Positions 8,755 through 17,319 are shown, counted from the stretch's first letter. The stretch: 64,000 nucleotides of DNA from Fructobacillus pseudoficulneus (GCF_900108455.1 NZ_FNWS01000002.1:1-64000), one strand, 5' to 3'. The notes: generated from the letters alone by a model not told the origin. Program-made: numbers and translations.

Positions 8755-9453
8755 TTAAGCTTGCCCATAATATGCAGTTTTTCCGTGTTTTCGCTGATAA
8801 TGTTTATCTAACAAATGTTGCGGTAAATGAATATCAGCATGGGTTAATTGCATTGCACGATGAGTAATTTCGGCTGTTACTTCTAATACTTTAGCGTGGT
8901 AAACGGATTCACCAGCATCCTTACCCCAGGTAAAAGGACCATGTTGTGCCATCAGTGCAGCAGAAGTCGTCAAATGATTGATTCCACGTTCGGCAAAGGT
9001 GCGCACAATCGCCTTTCCCGTATTCTGCTCATAATTTTCAGTCAGTTCTTTTGCCGTTAATGTTGGTACGCAAGGAACATCCCCAAAAAATGTATCTGCA
9101 TGAGTTGTCGACACAACTGGCACATCTAAGCCAGCCGCTGCATATGCCACTGCCCAGGATGAGTGGGTGTGAGTAATGCCCCCAATTCCCGAAAAATGCT
9201 GATAGAGGTAGGCATGGGTTGGAGCATCCGTCGATGGTTTTAATTCCCCCTCAACAACATTGCCAGATAAATCAAGTACAACCAAGTTTGCTGGCGTTAA
9301 CTGCTCATAAGATAGACCAGATGGTTTAATCACAAATAATTGGGATTGTGCATCATAGCCGGAAACATTACCCCAGGTGAACGAAACTAGTCCTAACTCT
9401 GGCAAAGCCATATTGGCCTGATAGACTTCTAATCTTAATTTTTCTAATAACAT
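8755..9453 (-). CDS. ulaF: L-ribulose-5-phosphate 4-epimerase
   Basis: The 232-residue protein has the length and motifs of the class II aldolase/AraD-UlaF-SgbE family. It converts L-ribulose-5-phosphate to D-xylulose-5-phosphate. FTWGNVSGYD near residue 28 and KPSGLSYEQL near 45 bind phosphate and substrate, STDAPTHAYLYQ gives the catalytic Asp-type segment, and THTHSSWAVAYA near 92 holds two zinc His residues with the third in MAQHGPFTWG. I start at ATG 9453, where GAGAAG lies 4 bases upstream; an in-frame TTG at 9465 would overlap ulaE. Within the operon it acts after UlaE and delivers the product to central metabolism. AraD is excluded mainly by context. Confidence 0.92.
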   Translation of the reverse strand: MLLEKLRLEVYQANMALPELGLVSFTWGNVSGYDAQSQLFVIKPSGLSYEQLTPANLVVLDLSGNVVEGELKPSTDAPTHAYLYQHFSGIGGITHTHSSWAVAYAAAGLDVPVVSTTHADTFFGDVPCVPTLTAKELTENYEQNTGKAIVRTFAERGINHLTTSAALMAQHGPFTWGKDAGESVYHAKVLEVTAEITHRAMQLTHADIHLPQHLLDKHYQRKHGKTAYYGQA

Positions 9454-9461
9454 AATTCTTC

Positions 9462-10343
9462 TCAACTTACTGTGATTTCATAACCAGCTGCTTCTAGCTT
9501 CTCCGTGACAAAATCTTTGGCTAACTGTAATTTTTTTAGGCAATCAACGGCCCTTTCTGTCCAAAGCTCAATCGTAAACGTTCCCTGATAACCAGACCGA
9601 TACAAAACATTGAACAAATAATCAAAGTTCACAGTTCCTTCACCAAGGCTGACATCCTTAAAGACCCCTGGAAAATCGTTTGTGACAGGCTTCGTATCTT
9701 TTACATGGATTGCTGCGATAATCTCTTGATTAGCCTTTAAATCAACCGCAACCAGCTTAGGATTGTTCCCCTGCCATGCCGTTAAGTTACCCAGGTCTGC
9801 ATAAGCTGCCAACCATGGTGATTTGATTACCATTTTCAGTTCGGCAACCTTTTGAACCGTGTTAATGAACTTATCGTCCATCGTTTCAACAGTTACCATG
9901 ACTTGTTCGCGCGCTGCAAATTGAGTAATCCGTTCGAGATTTTGATAAAAACGATTTGGTCCACCTGAAGATTTAGGTAAGTAATATTCATCATAACCCG
10001 CTAGTTGGACAGTCCCGCAACCCAGATTTTTAGCTAAAATAATAGCCTGTCGCGCCATGCCATAAGCTAATCGATAGATGCCTGGGTCTGCTGATCCCAG
10101 TGGGTACTTTCTTAATGCCGAAAGCATAATTGTTTTAATTTGAATATCAAACCGTTGACTAATTTCTCGTAATTGTTGGCTCTCTTCTTTTGTCCACTCT
10201 AACCGCTGAATTCGTTCATCACTTTCATCAATGGATAATTCAATAAATGAAAAGCCCAACGACTTAACCAATTGGAACTTTTCTTCCCAAGAAAATTCAG
10301 CTGGTAAGGCTTTTTCATTAATTCCTAAACGAACCTTTTTCAA
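9462..10343 (-). CDS. ulaE: L-xylulose-5-phosphate 3-epimerase (hexulose-6-phosphate isomerase family)
   Basis: The 293-residue TIM-barrel sugar-phosphate epimerase resembles UlaE/SgbU: GINEKALP and FSFIELSIDES near the N-terminus, VQLAGYDEYY near residue 115, VTVETMDD near 150 with a metal Glu, YADLGNLTAW near 185, AIHVKDTKP near 212 and a terminal TIELWTE with another metal Glu. It interconverts L-xylulose-5-P and L-ribulose-5-P. The start is a TTG at 10343 that overlaps the ulaD stop by 4 bases; a GGGGG site 7 bases upstream supports it, and no in-frame ATG is nearby. Translational coupling with ulaD is likely. Confidence 0.92.
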   Translation of the reverse strand: MKKVRLGINEKALPAEFSWEEKFQLVKSLGFSFIELSIDESDERIQRLEWTKEESQQLREISQRFDIQIKTIMLSALRKYPLGSADPGIYRLAYGMARQAIILAKNLGCGTVQLAGYDEYYLPKSSGGPNRFYQNLERITQFAAREQVMVTVETMDDKFINTVQKVAELKMVIKSPWLAAYADLGNLTAWQGNNPKLVAVDLKANQEIIAAIHVKDTKPVTNDFPGVFKDVSLGEGTVNFDYLFNVLYRSGYQGTFTIELWTERAVDCLKKLQLAKDFVTEKLEAAGYEITVS

Positions 10344-10987
10344 ACATTTGTCCCCCAGTGCTCAATAATTTTATCTTGAAAAGCTTGGGCTGCCGCTCTC
10401 ACATCAGAATTCCCCGTAATTGCCCGTCCAGCAATAAATGTTTCGACGGCTAAACCGGCAAATAGTGGTATCGTCTTTAAAGTCAGTCCACCGGTTACTG
10501 AAACCTTAAAGCCCATTTCAATCAATTGCCGAACGGTGGTTAGGTCTTGTTCGCCCCAACTCTTACCCGCTAATAAAGCATCGCGACTTTGGTGATAGAT
10601 AACCTGATCAATGCCTAATTCAAGCCATTTAGCCGCTCGTTTAAAATCCCAAGCTGAATAAAGTTCCACTTGAATGCCAAGCATCACCTTTTTGGCGGCT
10701 TGCATCGTGGCTTGAGTAGCTGAATCAATGACCGTCATCAGATCAGCACCAGCTTTACTAGAATTTTCAGCCACCGTTGTACCGGCATCGGCACATTTCG
10801 TATCCGAGACAATCATTTTATCTGGTAGCATTTTCCGCATCGTTTGTATGGCTAATTGACCTGCTTGTAATTCAAGAATGGTACCGACCTCGACAATATC
10901 AACGATGGGGCCAGCTAGATGGGCAACAGCAACTGCTTCTGGCAGGCTATTTTGATCTAATGCCAGCTGTAATTTTGGTTTTTTCAT
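10340..10987 (-). CDS. ulaD: 3-keto-L-gulonate-6-phosphate decarboxylase
   Basis: This 215-residue protein belongs to the orotidine-monophosphate-decarboxylase suprafamily. LQLALDQNSL at the N-terminus, VEVGTIL near residue 33, the SDTKCADAG segment near 61 with the conserved Asp-x-Lys, VELYSAWDF near 108, VIYHQSRDA near 130 and VTGGL near 165 match UlaD/SgbH. It converts 3-keto-L-gulonate-6-P to L-xylulose-5-P and CO2. A hexulose-6-phosphate synthase (HPS) is the alternative in this suprafamily, but the presence of UlaG, UlaE and UlaF next to it supports UlaD. The gene starts 11 bases after ulaG. Confidence 0.92.
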   Translation of the reverse strand: MKKPKLQLALDQNSLPEAVAVAHLAGPIVDIVEVGTILELQAGQLAIQTMRKMLPDKMIVSDTKCADAGTTVAENSSKAGADLMTVIDSATQATMQAAKKVMLGIQVELYSAWDFKRAAKWLELGIDQVIYHQSRDALLAGKSWGEQDLTTVRQLIEMGFKVSVTGGLTLKTIPLFAGLAVETFIAGRAITGNSDVRAAAQAFQDKIIEHWGTNV

Positions 10988-10998
10988 GACTGGACTCC

Positions 10999-12072
10999 TT
11001 ACAAAAATGATGGGAATGGTAGATCATTATTATTCAAAAAAGCATCGTCAAAGCCACGATCATGGTGATAACGGAACTTATGACTATCTTGTGGGTAAGT
11101 ATATTCATCACCAACCCGCCAAATAAAAGGATGAAAACTGTACTGTAAAATTTCTTGTTTCATCCGCCACAACGTCATAATTTCCTGTGGATCAGCAGCA
11201 AAATTAGTCCAAATATCATAATGAACAGGAATTACTACCTTCGCCTTCAAATCTTCAGCCGACCGTAAGACGTCAATTGAAGTCATTTTATCCGTCAGTC
11301 CACGAGGATTTTCGCCATAATTAATGACTTCGACATCGATTTGATTTTCATTACCGTGCTTCGTAAACAAATTAGACATGTGAGAGTCCGCACCGTGATA
11401 AAGGTTGCCGCCAGAAGTTTGAACCAAAAAATTCACCGCTAAATCATTCATATCTGGTGGCATTTTCCCCTTTAGCTGAACGTCTTCAGCAACCGTTAAA
11501 AGGGCCGTGCGATCAAAAGCCTCCAAGGCCTTAATTTTGACAGACTTAACAACCACCTCATCACCTGGCTGAACAACAATGGTCCGTTTTTTCGGTACGC
11601 CCCATTTAATCCACGTCTTCACGACGTCCTTTGGACCAATGAACTTGGTATCCGGACCGGAATTTTCCATCACTGCCGCGGCTGTATGAATATCCAGGTG
11701 GTCTGAGTGAATGTGCGAAACCAGTAAGGCATCCACGTCTTTCATTTGATACGGGTCAATCACAAAGGGTTGTTGACGAAGATTGGGTTGCAGTGCCTTT
11801 ACGCCAGACATTCGCATCATCTGGTGCCCTTTCTTCATCAAACCATCCCCATGGCTTTGCTTTCCCGTACCATTCCACAAATCAATTAGAATATTGGTCC
11901 CTTCATGTGTCTTTAGCCAAATTCCTGTGTTACCAAGCCACCACATTTTAAAATTCTTGGCCGGTACCTGGGCGGCTGCGATTGCTTCATTGAGCCACGT
12001 TCCCCACTCGGGAAAAGTGCTTTCAATCCAATTTTCTCGAGTTGCTTCTTTAATTGTCTTTGCTTTTGCCAT
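10999..12072 (-). CDS. ulaG: L-ascorbate-6-phosphate lactonase
   Basis: The 357-residue protein is nearly the same length as E. coli UlaG and shares long recognisable stretches: [17 protein letters not shown] at the N-terminus, [26 protein letters not shown] and a C-terminal RGFDDAF...LPFPSFL. It is a metallo-beta-lactamase-fold hydrolase; the metal motif is [11 protein letters not shown] near residue 118, with further ligands in HGADSHMSN and VIPVHYDIW. It opens the lactone ring of L-ascorbate-6-phosphate. As first gene of the operon it follows the leader terminator at 12158-12193. AAAGGA lies upstream of ATG 12072. Because the product needs a 6-phosphate substrate, either a PTS or the operon's kinase must provide it. 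Confidence 0.96.
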   Translation of the reverse strand: MAKAKTIKEATRENWIESTFPEWGTWLNEAIAAAQVPAKNFKMWWLGNTGIWLKTHEGTNILIDLWNGTGKQSHGDGLMKKGHQMMRMSGVKALQPNLRQQPFVIDPYQMKDVDALLVSHIHSDHLDIHTAAAVMENSGPDTKFIGPKDVVKTWIKWGVPKKRTIVVQPGDEVVVKSVKIKALEAFDRTALLTVAEDVQLKGKMPPDMNDLAVNFLVQTSGGNLYHGADSHMSNLFTKHGNENQIDVEVINYGENPRGLTDKMTSIDVLRSAEDLKAKVVIPVHYDIWTNFAADPQEIMTLWRMKQEILQYSFHPFIWRVGDEYTYPQDSHKFRYHHDRGFDDAFLNNNDLPFPSFL

Positions 12073-12157
12073 TATCTTTCCTTTCTAATCAGGGTTGCTA
12101 ACTCATCCACCAACCTTCTTTACCCGTATTATTTGAGAAAAGTCAGACAGAAAAAAG

Positions 12158-12193
12158 CCCCACTTTGAAAATCAAAAATTTCAAAGTGAGGCC
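12158..12193 (-). terminator. Terminator-like attenuator in the leader of the ula-type operon
   Basis: On the minus strand the hairpin GCCTCACTTTGAAA/TTTCAAAGTGGGGC (one G-T pair) is followed by TTTTTT. No minus-strand gene ends just upstream: the divergent gene runs on the plus strand and the next minus-strand gene has its own terminator. The hairpin therefore sits between the presumed promoter and ulaG and is probably an attenuator. On the plus strand the U-tract is poor. Confidence 0.7.
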
Positions 12194-12237
12194 TGTTATT
12201 TATGCCAAAACCCTAGTCAAAGGAAAAAACATTCAGT

Positions 12238-12266
12238 ATGATAAGCGAAAATTACCAAAGGACAAA
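12238..12266 (-). promoter_or_regulatory. Candidate promoter of the ula-type operon
   Basis: On the minus strand a weak -35 TTTGTC (12261-12266) and -10 TATCAT (12238-12243) have a 17-base spacer. Transcription would start near 12231, cross the leader terminator and then reach ulaG. The -35 is poor, as expected for an activated promoter. It overlaps the ribosome site region of the divergent regulator. Confidence 0.45.
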
Positions 12267-12271
12267 GGCTA

Positions 12272-13732
12272 ATGGCAATCATTTCTGATAAGGACTTCAT
12301 TCGTTACCTAAGCCAGCAACGAAAGCTTAGCAAAATCAACGACCTAGCCCAGCAATTTCTCCTTCATCCAATCCATATTTATCGACTTCTTCAGATGGTC
12401 AACCAAGATCTGAAACGAGCCGGGTTACCACCCTTGTTGGTTCAACGAAGCATTTCCAGCAATCAGGCTCATTTTTTAGCAGTTGCCAGTCAAAACTGGT
12501 CACTTGGCTTCTCCTGGTCAGCCCAAGAACGACGGCAAATGCTTGATTTATTAATGACCCTCCCCCTTCAGCGTTGGACTAGTCAATTACTACAAGAATT
12601 TTTCACCGTTTCTAAGAATACGATTACCCGGGACTTAGCCGAACTAAAAAAGCAAAACCACTTTCCCTTGCGGTTCTCACAGCAATGGGGCTACTTCTTT
12701 GCGGCGAGTCATTATCACCAATTGATTCATGGTTTTAACTTGATCTACCGGTTACAAGAACAACAACTAGCAATTTTATTAGAACTAACTGGATACTCCT
12801 TGCGAAGACTTCACCATGACCAAAATCACCTAACAAACCTTTATCAAGAGCAACTTGGTAAAAACATCTGTTTCCAGCATAGCCAGGCGCTACTGCTCTT
12901 TACCTCACTGATGACTAAAAGCCAAGAATGGCTGCAAAAAAATCCAACTTACAAAACTAGCCCCTTCTTTTCAACAACAGACCAGCAATTGCTTCGTGAC
13001 CGGCGTGAATATCATATTTTAGCCTCGTTTCTACAAAATAAGTTTCCAAAACTAACTGGGCAGCAAAAAGAGAATATTCACCTGATTTTAACCCTACAGT
13101 TACTCAGCTTTGCCAAAGAGCTCGACCAAAAAGCAAGAGCGGCCACCTTCAAAGACCTCCTCCAAATTAGTCAGTCCATCAGCACCGGCATCATCCCCAA
13201 AATTGGCCTCAGCAAAATGGAGCAAAATCGAGTCAATACTAACAAGCTCGTTCAAGCAATACAAACACAGCTAAAACCGTTCTGGTTCGTGAACCACTTT
13301 GCTGCTGACAACCATTATTTATACTTACTGCCCCAGCCTAAAATTGAAAATATTCTTCAACAATTATTGCAACAAGAACCACTAAAAACAAAAGTTGATC
13401 AACACTTTCCCTTAGGGCTTACTAATGATCAAGTTCGTATTTTGGCCATAATTATCAGCCACCACCAAAACATGGCAAAAATTAAACCAACCCTCAAAAT
13501 TCTCTTTGAAACGAACTTACCGATTTACAGTCGGCAATTAATCATTGATTTTATCAATGGCTTACCGATTACCTGTCAAATTACCGTTCGTGTTATCAGC
13601 CCCCAAAATCAGCTTACCGATATTACCGAAGGTTTTGACCTCTTAATTACCGAAAAGACCAAATCGACTGCAGCCATCCCCCCTCTATCACCTACCAGAA
13701 CAACTATCAAAACAAAATTTAATCGCCCTTAA
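12272..13732 (+). CDS. PRD-type transcriptional regulator (BglG/MtlR/LicR-like)
   Basis: The 486-residue protein is divergent from the ula-type operon. It starts with a helix-turn-helix segment (LSKINDLAQQFLLHPIHIYRLL) and has a second one near residue 100-120 (LLQEFFTVSKNTITRDLAELKK), the DeoR/Mga-like pair seen in PRD regulators. Two all-helical PRD-like stretches follow (about 150-270 and 270-380); the expected conserved His residues are weakly preserved. Residues about 405-460 (LKILFETNLPIYSRQLI...GFDLLIT) look like a degenerate EIIB-Gat domain without the phospho-Cys. Such proteins sense PTS activity and control the adjacent sugar operon, here presumably the ula-type genes. The divergence from characterised regulators makes activator versus antiterminator unclear. 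Confidence 0.7.
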   Translation: MAIISDKDFIRYLSQQRKLSKINDLAQQFLLHPIHIYRLLQMVNQDLKRAGLPPLLVQRSISSNQAHFLAVASQNWSLGFSWSAQERRQMLDLLMTLPLQRWTSQLLQEFFTVSKNTITRDLAELKKQNHFPLRFSQQWGYFFAASHYHQLIHGFNLIYRLQEQQLAILLELTGYSLRRLHHDQNHLTNLYQEQLGKNICFQHSQALLLFTSLMTKSQEWLQKNPTYKTSPFFSTTDQQLLRDRREYHILASFLQNKFPKLTGQQKENIHLILTLQLLSFAKELDQKARAATFKDLLQISQSISTGIIPKIGLSKMEQNRVNTNKLVQAIQTQLKPFWFVNHFAADNHYLYLLPQPKIENILQQLLQQEPLKTKVDQHFPLGLTNDQVRILAIIISHHQNMAKIKPTLKILFETNLPIYSRQLIIDFINGLPITCQITVRVISPQNQLTDITEGFDLLITEKTKSTAAIPPLSPTRTTIKTKFNRP

Positions 13733-13764
13733 GAACATCCTCATCCCACCTGATTAAGTAAAAA

Positions 13765-13803
13765 TGCATAAAAAAAGACCCGCACAAATTGATTGTGCGA
13801 GTA
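13765..13803. terminator. Terminator between regulator and tautomerase genes
   Basis: The hairpin CTCGCACAATCAATTTGTGCGGG on the minus strand is followed by TCTTTTTT, ending the tautomerase transcript. On the plus strand it can also end the regulator gene, with a weaker T-run. Confidence 0.75.
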
Positions 13804-13812
13804 CTTTTAATT

Positions 13813-14205
13813 TTACAAATCACCATTCAAGAAATGGTTCTTACCTTCACCAAATGACCAGTCTTCCGCATGATTTTCCATAAAGGAAATAATCACGTCT
13901 TCTTGACGGACGCCATCTTTGTCAGCCAAAGTTTCAACCAAAAGCTTGGTAAAAGCCTTCTTGTTCTTGACTGAACGTGGCGTTGACAAGATGGTAAAGA
14001 ACAAAACTTTTTCTGAGCGTTCATAACCGAGGCCAACATCTTGGAAGTTAATTTCATAATCTTCGTGTTGGGTCACGATTTGGTAGCGATCACGGTCTGG
14101 TAAGAGCAAAGTTTCCTTCGCAACATCAAAACTGTGTTGCATGATGTCTTTAATCGCTGCTGGTTCGTATTGTCCCTTAATCAAATCAATTTTCATCAAT
14201 GGCAT
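13813..14205 (-). CDS. Tautomerase family protein
   Basis: The 130-residue protein starts MPLMKIDLIKGQ. In the tautomerase (4-oxalocrotonate tautomerase/MIF) superfamily the Pro exposed after removal of Met is the catalytic base, which fixes the start at ATG 14205; AGGAG lies 7 bases upstream. The length equals that of the two-unit tautomerase_2 subgroup, not the 60-residue single-unit enzymes. Residues such as DRYQIVTQHEDYEI and VLFFTILSTPRS fit that group. The physiological substrate is unknown. The gene lies 77 bases after the thiM stop and has its own terminator, so it may be cotranscribed with the thi operon, though a link to thiamine is not known. Confidence 0.85.
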   Translation of the reverse strand: MPLMKIDLIKGQYEPAAIKDIMQHSFDVAKETLLLPDRDRYQIVTQHEDYEINFQDVGLGYERSEKVLFFTILSTPRSVKNKKAFTKLLVETLADKDGVRQEDVIISFMENHAEDWSFGEGKNHFLNGDL

Positions 14206-14282
14206 TGTCATTCTCCTGTTAGTGCGGTTTATAAGGATAATCCTAGCACAAAATCTGACTGGCGACAATCACGCAAACGGCT

Positions 14283-15071
14283 TTAAAGCTGGTTAAACTT
14301 AATTTGTCCCTGTAGTTCTTCATCTGTTAAATTAGCCAAATGATCCAGCATTTTATTCAAGAAGTCGGCTGGTCCAGCGACACCGTCTGCTAAGGCTAAT
14401 TCACCGGCAACTGGCAAGGCAGCAGTTGCATAGGCTAAGTCTGCTAAGTCCATACTTTGACTAGCGAAAGCCCCAAGCAAACCATCCAAGGCATCCCCCA
14501 TACCAACGTTGGTTGCCAACATCTTCGCTGAATTTTCAACGCGATAAACGGCAGTACCATCCGAAATCAAATCCGCAACTCCGGTCGCAACGACAACGGC
14601 ATTCAACCGTTGCGCTGCTTCCTGAACAATCGCTACCGGGTCAGAACTTCCTGAACCAGCGTCAATTCCATGACCATTCCAATCAAAGCCAGCTAGTGTA
14701 GCTACTTCGCCCAGGTTACCACGGACAATCGCGACATCCACTTTTTCCAGTAATTCTTGGGCTCGTTGGTGGCGGAGTGGTGTCGCACCAACTGCCACGG
14801 GATCAAAGACAACCGGAATTCCCAACTGGTTAGCAGTTTTGCCGGCATTAATCATCACTTGCTGTACGTTTTCTGATGTCGACCCCAAGTTCAAAGTCAC
14901 CACGTTGGCGATTTGAGTCAAATCAGCCGCATCCAAGGGATCTTCTAACATAATTGGTGAAGCCCCAATATAGGCGATAGCGTTGGCCACTAACTGTGGG
15001 GTCACGCTGTTGGCCACGTTCAAAACAATCGGTTGATTGTCTCGCACTTGTTGAATCATTGAAAAAGTCAT
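14283..15071 (-). CDS. thiM: Hydroxyethylthiazole kinase
   Basis: The 262-residue protein is a ribokinase-like ThiM: QPIVLNVANSVTPQLVANA near the N-terminus, ASPIMLEDP near residue 38, VVFDPVAVGATPLR near 88, RGNLGEVATLAG near 116 and ATNVGMGDALDGLLGAF near 187, which carries the catalytic Gly-x-Gly-Asp loop (here GMGDALDG). A Cys common in this loop is replaced by Asp-Ala. It phosphorylates 4-methyl-5-hydroxyethylthiazole using ATP. The start overlaps the thiE stop by 4 bases. It is the last gene of tenA-thiD-thiE-thiM and so is under the TPP riboswitch. Confidence 0.95.
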   Translation of the reverse strand: MTFSMIQQVRDNQPIVLNVANSVTPQLVANAIAYIGASPIMLEDPLDAADLTQIANVVTLNLGSTSENVQQVMINAGKTANQLGIPVVFDPVAVGATPLRHQRAQELLEKVDVAIVRGNLGEVATLAGFDWNGHGIDAGSGSSDPVAIVQEAAQRLNAVVVATGVADLISDGTAVYRVENSAKMLATNVGMGDALDGLLGAFASQSMDLADLAYATAALPVAGELALADGVAGPADFLNKMLDHLANLTDEELQGQIKFNQL

Positions 15072-15715
15072 TTTTCTTCTCCCATTAAAATTTGAACACT
15101 TTGTGCAATATCAGCGCTGGCAGTAATGGCGGAAATCACCGCTACACCAGCAATTGGCGAACCAGCAAGAGTGACAACGTTGCCTGTTTGAATGCCACCA
15201 ATCGCCACAATCGGCAAGTCTGTTTTAGCCGCTACTGAGGCAACACCAGCTGGTAAAATCGCCGCCTTCGCTTTTTCTTTCGTTGTTGTTGTATAAACTG
15301 GCCCAACGCCTAAATAATCAACAACTGCCAAATCTGCTTTGCTATTGGCTAATTCGTCCAAATCATGAACAGACAAACCAATCAGCAAATTTGGTGCAAC
15401 CGCATGAATTTCTGTGACTGGCGTATCGCCTTGGCCAACATGAATACCATCAGCACCAATTGCTAAGGCTAGAGGCAAATCATCATCAACGTACAGCGGG
15501 ACGCCGGCCGCTTCAGTAATTGACCGAATTTGCTGACCCAAAGCCACCGTTTGTGCCTGGTTCAACTTTGAGTGATCCTTTTCGCGATATTGGACCGCCG
15601 TCACACCAGCCGCACATGCTTCTTGAACAATCCGCACAACTTCGGCTGGATTATCGTCAACATTTTGACTACCAATAACCAAGTAAACCCGTAATGATTC
15701 TGGCTGAAATTTCAT
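15068..15715 (-). CDS. thiE: Thiamine-phosphate synthase
   Basis: This 215-residue TIM-barrel protein joins HMP-PP and thiazole phosphate into thiamine phosphate. VYLVIGSQ at the N-terminus, AVQYREKDHSK near residue 40, LYVDDDLPLALAIGADGIHVGQGDTP near 75-100, IGLSVHDLDE near 112, DYLGVGPVYTTTTKEKA near 133 and VAIGGIQTGNV near 170 are typical ThiE motifs. It overlaps thiM by 4 bases downstream and thiD by 4 bases upstream, so the genes are probably translationally coupled. Confidence 0.96.
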   Translation of the reverse strand: MKFQPESLRVYLVIGSQNVDDNPAEVVRIVQEACAAGVTAVQYREKDHSKLNQAQTVALGQQIRSITEAAGVPLYVDDDLPLALAIGADGIHVGQGDTPVTEIHAVAPNLLIGLSVHDLDELANSKADLAVVDYLGVGPVYTTTTKEKAKAAILPAGVASVAAKTDLPIVAIGGIQTGNVVTLAGSPIAGVAVISAITASADIAQSVQILMGEEK

Positions 15716-16533
15716 TCTTCAGCCCCCTGTCCAGCCCAACGGCCGTGATTCAATGGGCCATGGCCGTGTCCCAATGGTAAGGGAATGCCAATGATAGTAT
15801 TCATATAGCGATGGCCTTTGATGATAGCTGTCTTCAGATCGTCTCCCTGTGCCAAAAAAGAAGTAATGGCGGCTGACAAAGTATCTCCCGTACCATGTTT
15901 GCTACTGGTTTCAACCTTGGGTCCTTCCAACCAAAAACCTTCCTGGTCGGCCAACAGCACATAATCATAAATCACTGGACCGTCACCGTGTCCGCCCTTT
16001 ACAATGACATTTGCGACACCAAGTTCCCGAATTTTCTTAGCAGCTTGAACCATTTCGTCACGGCTCGTAATGGTCATATCAGCCAGTAACTCGGCTTCAG
16101 GTAGGTTGGGAGTGACCAACGTTGCTAGTGGTAATAGTGATTGCTTGAGCGCTTCAATTCCGGCTGGATCCAAAAGCGTGGCCCCACCCTTGGCAACCAT
16201 CACGGGATCCACTACCAAATTGGCCTGATTGTAATCACGAAGATTTTTCGCAACCTGCAAAACATGATCACGGTCAAAGAGTGCACCCGTCTTAGCAGCG
16301 CGTACATCAAAGTCTGCCATTACTGAGGCAAACTGTTCATCAATAACGGACAATTCAGTCGGATATGCCCCCTGAACGCCCAGCGTATTTTGAGCAGTCA
16401 GTCCAACGACTACAACCGTTGAAAAAGTTTCACAGGCTTGCATCGTTTTAATATCGGCTTGCATTCCTGCACCACCACCTGAATCAGAGCCAGCAATTGT
16501 TAAAGCGGTTGGATATTGGTGTGGATCAATCAT
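15712..16533 (-). CDS. thiD: Hydroxymethylpyrimidine/phosphomethylpyrimidine kinase
   Basis: The 273-residue ribokinase-fold enzyme phosphorylates HMP and HMP-P. TIAGSDSGGGAGMQADIKT near residue 10, VDPVMVAKGG near 107, TPNLPEAELL near 140 and TSSKHGTGDTLSAAI near 212 with the catalytic Asp are classic ThiD motifs. I start at ATG 16533, which has GGAGG 6 bases upstream; longer in-frame starts lie inside tenA without a ribosome site. It overlaps tenA by 8 bases. A C-terminal HGHGPLNHG segment is also common in ThiD. Confidence 0.95.
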   Translation of the reverse strand: MIDPHQYPTALTIAGSDSGGGAGMQADIKTMQACETFSTVVVVGLTAQNTLGVQGAYPTELSVIDEQFASVMADFDVRAAKTGALFDRDHVLQVAKNLRDYNQANLVVDPVMVAKGGATLLDPAGIEALKQSLLPLATLVTPNLPEAELLADMTITSRDEMVQAAKKIRELGVANVIVKGGHGDGPVIYDYVLLADQEGFWLEGPKVETSSKHGTGDTLSAAITSFLAQGDDLKTAIIKGHRYMNTIIGIPLPLGHGHGPLNHGRWAGQGAEE

Positions 16534-17182
16534 GAACAACCTCCATTGCTTGTGCAAAGAATGCATTTTCAAACTTGGTCGACTTCAGAAAGGCTTGAAG
16601 GGCAGCCTCTTGAATGGCGGGACTAACCTTTTGTGCTTCTTGATCAAGAATGTCTAACGTCACTTTCGTCAAACCCCAATCAACACCACGGTAATAATCA
16701 ACCCAGCCAACAAATGGATTATTTGCTGTCACCAAATTCTCTTGAATCATTAATTCGGCTAAATAGCCGTAATCAAAAGGACAAGCCGCTAAGGAAGCAA
16801 GTCCGACAAAAGGATTGGCATCAATGGCAGCTTCCATGTGCTGCAAATAAGCTTCCGTCACTGGCAAATTGGAATAGTCGCCTTCTTGAATGCTCTGGTC
16901 GTCGGTTTGAGCCAAGTCCAATAGCACATTGTGTGCCTCATATTCTTCAGGATCTTCACCAAACAAATCACCAATCGGCTGCTTCGTTAATGCTGTGTAG
17001 GCCCGTTCATATAAAGGCAAATAGCGGTCCAAATACCGGTGGTCTTGCTGAACATACGTCAACAATGCGTCTGGATACACTTCACCAGCCTCCATCGCCC
17101 GAATAAATGGGTTGGCAAAAAATGAATCCTTTTCTGTCTCCATCACTTCCACAAAATAGGCAGAAAATGGTTCTGTCGTCAT
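16526..17182 (-). CDS. tenA: TenA-type aminopyrimidine aminohydrolase (thiaminase II)
   Basis: The 218-residue all-helical protein matches TenA: FIRAMEAGEVYPDALLTYVQQDHRYL near residue 24-49, ALTKQPIG near 63 and LAACPFDYGYLAE near 132-144, where the Cys is the expected nucleophile; a Glu near the C-terminus (FENAFF region) is the expected partner. TenA hydrolyses aminopyrimidine breakdown products of thiamine to HMP. It is first in tenA-thiD-thiE-thiM, about 70 bases after the riboswitch terminator, with a GAGGGGA site. The operon is a salvage set with no de novo synthesis gene beside it. Confidence 0.93.
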   Translation of the reverse strand: MTTEPFSAYFVEVMETEKDSFFANPFIRAMEAGEVYPDALLTYVQQDHRYLDRYLPLYERAYTALTKQPIGDLFGEDPEEYEAHNVLLDLAQTDDQSIQEGDYSNLPVTEAYLQHMEAAIDANPFVGLASLAACPFDYGYLAELMIQENLVTANNPFVGWVDYYRGVDWGLTKVTLDILDQEAQKVSPAIQEAALQAFLKSTKFENAFFAQAMEVVHD

Positions 17183-17249
17183 AGTTGATTCCCCTCTACA
17201 ATGGCAGCGATTTTGGGGCCGTTAACCGTGCAAATTTTTCAGCAAAATA

Positions 17250-17279
17250 AAAAGTCCTCAGACTGAGCTGAGGACTTTT
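17250..17279 (-). terminator. TPP-riboswitch expression platform (terminator)
   Basis: A perfect 12-bp stem AAAAGTCCTCAG/CTGAGGACTTTT with loop CTCAGT (minus strand) is followed by a T-rich tract (TTATTTTGC). Its left arm plus loop contains CTCAGCTCAG, which is perfectly complementary to CTGAGCTGAG in the TPP aptamer, so aptamer folding decides whether it forms. Confidence 0.85.
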
Positions 17280-17319
17280 GAACCATTGTAAAAGGCTTGC
17301 AAAATAAAATCCAGTTTAG

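Noticed and set aside
16633-17106. A 157-codon open frame on the plus strand
   Set aside because: It is antisense to tenA, has low-complexity composition and no recognisable motif.
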